Part shown: piece after piece, positions 61,165-64,000 of the stretch
Layout of the letters: every line of letters begins with the position of its first letter
How positions within the stretch are numbered: the stretch's first letter is position 1
From: Methylacidimicrobium sp. AP8
Lineage (GTDB): Bacteria > Verrucomicrobiota > Verrucomicrobiia > Methylacidiphilales > Methylacidiphilaceae
Length of the DNA stretch: 64,000 bases
Assembly (NCBI RefSeq): GCF_903064525.1
Contig: NZ_LR797830.1
Coordinates: 806,001-870,000 of the forward strand
Direction of reading: 5' to 3'
Program-made: the position numbers and the translations under genes
The notes under the pieces: model-generated
Databases searched by the model: none
Told to the model about the DNA's origin: nothing
The model's input: the letters and a program-made list of their open reading frames with translations, nothing else

Positions 61165-62631
61165 CTACTGGGTGGTCTGTGTCTGGTAGCCTCCGCCAAG
61201 GACCTCGTGAAGGGCTACGACCGACTCGAGGTGGGATGCGGTTAAGGAGGAAAGCCGGAGCTCCTGCTCCTGGGCCGCCAAGGAAGCCTCGATCAGATCC
61301 ATCCGGGTGACGAGTCCCGCCTGGTAGCGGGAGTCGGTGAGTCGGGTGAACCGGTGGGCGGCAGAAAGAGCCGTATCCTGCGTCGTGAGGTTTTCCACGC
61401 TCTCCTTCCATTGCGCCAGCGCATCGGCCACGGACCGGGCGGCGTCGAGCACCGCGGCGTTGTACCGCTCGACGGCGATATTGTACTCCTCTTGCTCGGC
61501 GACCAGCCGGGCGGTGAGCTGCCCCCGCTCGAAGAGCGGTAGGGTGATCGCCGGTCCGACCATATACATAAACGCCTGCGCGGGAGCAAGGAGGACGGTG
61601 GCCATGTTCAGGCTCTGGAAGCCGGCGAAGCCCACCAGGTTCACGTTCGGGTAGAAAGCGGTCTTGGCCACCTTGACCCGCTGGGCGGCCAACTCGACGC
61701 GCCAAAGCGCGACGGCGACATCCGGGCGGCGGCTTAAGAGCTCGAGCGGAACCGTCGACGGCAGCGGAAAGCGCCTCGGGAAGGAGGCGGGCGCGATCCG
61801 GATGGTCCTCCCCCAGTCGGGCCCTTTGCCGGCCAGGGTGGCGATCTCATCCCGCAAGACCGTTTCTTCCCGCTCGAGGATCCGCTCCCGCTGCCGAGCT
61901 GCCGCAAGCCGCTGCTCCAAGCTATAGACCGGCAGCAGGGTGTCGATGCCGGCCTTGCGATGGCGGGAGCGGGCCAGGGCGAGGTCCTCCCGGAGCTGAG
62001 CGACCATCTTTTGGACGATCTCCTTCTCTTCCACACGGGAAAGAAGCTCGATGTAACGGCGTGCGATCGTAGTCGACAGGGAGAGCTGGGCGACGGCGAA
62101 CTCGGCCATGGCGGCGCGCGCCTCGCCTACGGCCGCGCGGATGCGCGCGCGGTCCTCGCCCCACAAGTCGACGTGATAGGTGAAAAAGGCGGGGCTGTAG
62201 TCGGCGAACGCGAAGGAGCGGCCTCCGAAGGGCCCGAAGAAGCTCGAGCCGGGGATCTGCCAGATGCCGAGGGTGTCGTTCAAGAGCCAAGGCCGCCCTT
62301 CGAGCCCGGGAAGCAGCCGTCCCCGCTCGTGAGCGGCGATAGCCCAGGAAGAGCGGATTCTGTCGGCGGCCGCCCGCAGTCCCGGATTTCCGGAAAGCGC
62401 TTCGTCCAGGATCCGGTCAAGCTCGGAGGAGTGTAAGTCTTTCCACCAGAGAGGGCGGGTCCATTCCGGAGAGGGGCGGACGGGCCCCGCGGCAGCCAAC
62501 GTCTTCTCCATCGGCGGAAGCGGCATCTTTTGCGCCACCGGGGTGCCCTTAGGGAGGAAGGCGCACCCCGTCAGGGCCATGGCTCCGGAGAGAAGCGGTG
62601 CGGCACGGAAAGAAAAGAGGAATCGAATCAT
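61165..62631 (-). CDS. Outer-membrane efflux factor (TolC/NodT family)
   Basis: 488 residues. Lipoprotein signal with MALTGC (Cys near 23), then the two OEP repeats typical of NodT/OprM factors: LDEALSGNPGLRAAADRIRSSWAIA and RRYIELLSRVEE in the first, and SRRPDVAVALWRVELAAQRVKVAKTAFYPNVNLVGFAG and ARSVADALAQWKE in the second. It forms the trimeric exit duct. The ATG overlaps the stop of the MFS gene (ATGA). Confidence 0.93.
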   Translation of the reverse strand: MIRFLFSFRAAPLLSGAMALTGCAFLPKGTPVAQKMPLPPMEKTLAAAGPVRPSPEWTRPLWWKDLHSSELDRILDEALSGNPGLRAAADRIRSSWAIAAHERGRLLPGLEGRPWLLNDTLGIWQIPGSSFFGPFGGRSFAFADYSPAFFTYHVDLWGEDRARIRAAVGEARAAMAEFAVAQLSLSTTIARRYIELLSRVEEKEIVQKMVAQLREDLALARSRHRKAGIDTLLPVYSLEQRLAAARQRERILEREETVLRDEIATLAGKGPDWGRTIRIAPASFPRRFPLPSTVPLELLSRRPDVAVALWRVELAAQRVKVAKTAFYPNVNLVGFAGFQSLNMATVLLAPAQAFMYMVGPAITLPLFERGQLTARLVAEQEEYNIAVERYNAAVLDAARSVADALAQWKESVENLTTQDTALSAAHRFTRLTDSRYQAGLVTRMDLIEASLAAQEQELRLSSLTASHLESVVALHEVLGGGYQTQTTQ

Positions 62632-64000
62632 GGGTTTCCGCTTTCCTGAAGCCAGCGGCGGGCCAGGCGCACGACGGGGACCAGCGCCAGCATGGCGGCC
62701 ATCACCAGAAAGCCCCAGGCTGCGAAGCGGAAGGCATCCTCGAGGCTAAGAATGTTGGCGTGGAGGAGCAGGCGGTGGTTGAGCAGCCATCCCAAGCCTT
62801 GCTCTTCCCCGAGTCCCGATTGGTGCAGGCGGTCGAGAACCTCGTCGGTCATGGGTCCGAATGGGGGGAAGGTCTCGGTGAGGCGCTTCTGGTCAAAGGC
62901 GGTTCTCCGGTAGAGGATCGACACGAACCCGTCGATGCCCAATCCGCTGGCCAGAGCCCGGAAGGAGGCGCTGAGCTCAAGGGCGTAAGCCTGCTTGCGC
63001 GGAGAGAGTCCGGCCACCATCAATCCGCCCAGCGGGCGCAAAAGCGTGCCCAGGCAGAGTCCCTCGAGGACTTGGGTGCCGAGGATCGGGAAGAACCAAG
63101 AGCGACGCTCGAAATAGTCGTAGTAGCTGAAGAGCCAGCAATAGAGGGAGAAGAGGAGGAGGTTTCCGCAGGCGAAGAGGCGGAGGTGGTGCGCCTTGGG
63201 CGGCAGCTGGCTGAAGAGTCCGGCAGCGGGTAGAGAAAGGAAGAGAAGGGGAACAAAGATTTGGGCGGCGAGGAACGAGGTGAAGCCGCCGAAGCTCGGG
63301 AGCTGGACGCGGACGAGCAGAGTCGTCCAGAGGCCGAAGAAAAAGAAGAAGGCGACGGTCATCGTCAGGATGCCGACGCTGAAGCCTGGCCGCAGGAAGA
63401 GGCGCAGGTCGATCAGGGGATAGCGTTCGCCGAGCTCCCAGACGACGAAGTAGGCGATGGCGATCAGCCCGCCTAGCAGGAGCCCGACGACCAAGGGAGA
63501 GTTGTACCAATCGTAATCGTCGCCCATGTTGAGGGCGGACTGGATCGAGAGGATTCCCGATCCCAGAAGGAGAGCCCCGATCCGATCCCAGGGCCGGCTG
63601 GGACGGACGTCCGGCCGTCCGGCCAGAAGCACGCAAATCTCGCCGGCCAGGAGCAGGAGCGGAGCATTCACCAAGAACCAGCTCCGCCAACCCCACCGTT
63701 CCTCCATCAAGGCTCCAGCGACCGGGCTCAGCGAGTACGGAGCGAGCCCGGCCATGCTCCAGAAAGCGGCCACGACGGGCCTCCGCTCCTCCGGATGTTG
63801 CTCGAGCAGGATCGTCTGGGCGAGCGGGACTGCGACGCCCGACCCAAAACCTTGCAGGATCCTTCCCCCCAGAAACGGGAGGAAGGTGGGGGCGGCGGCG
63901 CAGAGGAGGCTCCCGGCGGCGGCCGTCCATATCGACCCGCGAAAAACCTCCAGATAGCCGAAGCGCGCGGAAAGGGCCGGGCCGAGGACGAGGCCGAACG
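62628..64000 (-). CDS. MFS efflux pump, DHA2/EmrB type (5' end outside the window)
   Basis: About 456 residues are in the window. The frame stays open to base 64000, beyond the GTG at 63773, and reads FGLVLGPALSARFGYLEVFRG, then FLGGRILQGFGSGVAVPLAQT, the TM4-5 region of 14-TM MFS drug pumps. TM5 motif C-like SLSPVAGALMEERWGWRSWFLVN follows, then further helices. It should export a toxic compound with protons. The stop overlaps the TolC-like ATG, so the operon order is pump, duct, fusion protein. Confidence 0.9.
   Translation of the reverse strand, partial: FGLVLGPALSARFGYLEVFRGSIWTAAAGSLLCAAAPTFLPFLGGRILQGFGSGVAVPLAQTILLEQHPEERRPVVAAFWSMAGLAPYSLSPVAGALMEERWGWRSWFLVNAPLLLLAGEICVLLAGRPDVRPSRPWDRIGALLLGSGILSIQSALNMGDDYDWYNSPLVVGLLLGGLIAIAYFVVWELGERYPLIDLRLFLRPGFSVGILTMTVAFFFFFGLWTTLLVRVQLPSFGGFTSFLAAQIFVPLLFLSLPAAGLFSQLPPKAHHLRLFACGNLLLFSLYCWLFSYYDYFERRSWFFPILGTQVLEGLCLGTLLRPLGGLMVAGLSPRKQAYALELSASFRALASGLGIDGFVSILYRRTAFDQKRLTETFPPFGPMTDEVLDRLHQSGLGEEQGLGWLLNHRLLLHANILSLEDAFRFAAWGFLVMAAMLALVPVVRLARRWLQESGNP

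Overview
The window is GC-rich bacterial chromosome with compact, overlapping operons of Gram-negative type (LpxL-like and PlsC acyltransferases, a TolC-family outer-membrane factor, many lipoboxes). NAD-dependent formate dehydrogenase, assimilatory sulfite reductase, KatG and DoxX suggest an aerobic or micro-aerobic C1-using bacterium. A methanotrophic verrucomicrobium (Methylacidimicrobium/Methylacidiphilum type) is my best guess, but this is inference from gene content and not proven by any marker in the window.

Layout. 1-295: right end of an IS607-type element cut by the window edge. 362-30833: mostly housekeeping genes: Slp lipoprotein; cysJ-like flavoprotein; an overlapping operon PRTase-uvrB-LpxL-PlsC-GT2; NodB deacetylase and DUF218; pyrH-frr-PfpI; a DrrAB-type ABC exporter with a FAD oxidoreductase; a frameshifted beta-helix protein; SDR; Lhr helicase; amino-acid permease; an RfaH/NusG-like and VanZ pair; a periplasmic Ntn-hydrolase. 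30834-36911: accessory island with an IS607 right-end relic, IS21 and IS481 remnants, a phage-type helicase truncated at an IS junction, two small genes, an unusual hairpin- and repeat-rich non-coding block, and tRNA-Arg(CCT) at its edge. 37094-39830: two tandem phospholipase-D-like lipoprotein genes, both frameshifted, the second cut by a MITE. 40049-49380: recD2, queA, a secreted duplicated-domain protein, GntR regulator-DoxX, cysI, a redoxin, MOSC and a Cys-rich peptide. 49504-51417: MITE, IS1182 element and a degenerate MITE in tandem. 51710-58498: fdh, LysR, and katG split by a complete IS607 element. 58506-64000: another MITE, a small secreted protein, cytochrome c and an EmrAB/TolC-type tripartite efflux operon.

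The most interesting material is mobile. (1) A non-canonical TnpB without a zinc ribbon or a recognisable third RuvC acid; its right end, the expected site of a guide RNA, occurs three times, each next to a different flank. (2) A family of ~177-180 bp MITEs with 16-bp inverted termini and demonstrable 4-bp YTAG target duplications, in tandem with an IS1182 element that also sits in CTAG. Several genes carry 1-2 base frameshifts, often in G or C runs. Essential genes such as uvrB, pyrH, frr, recD2 and queA are intact.
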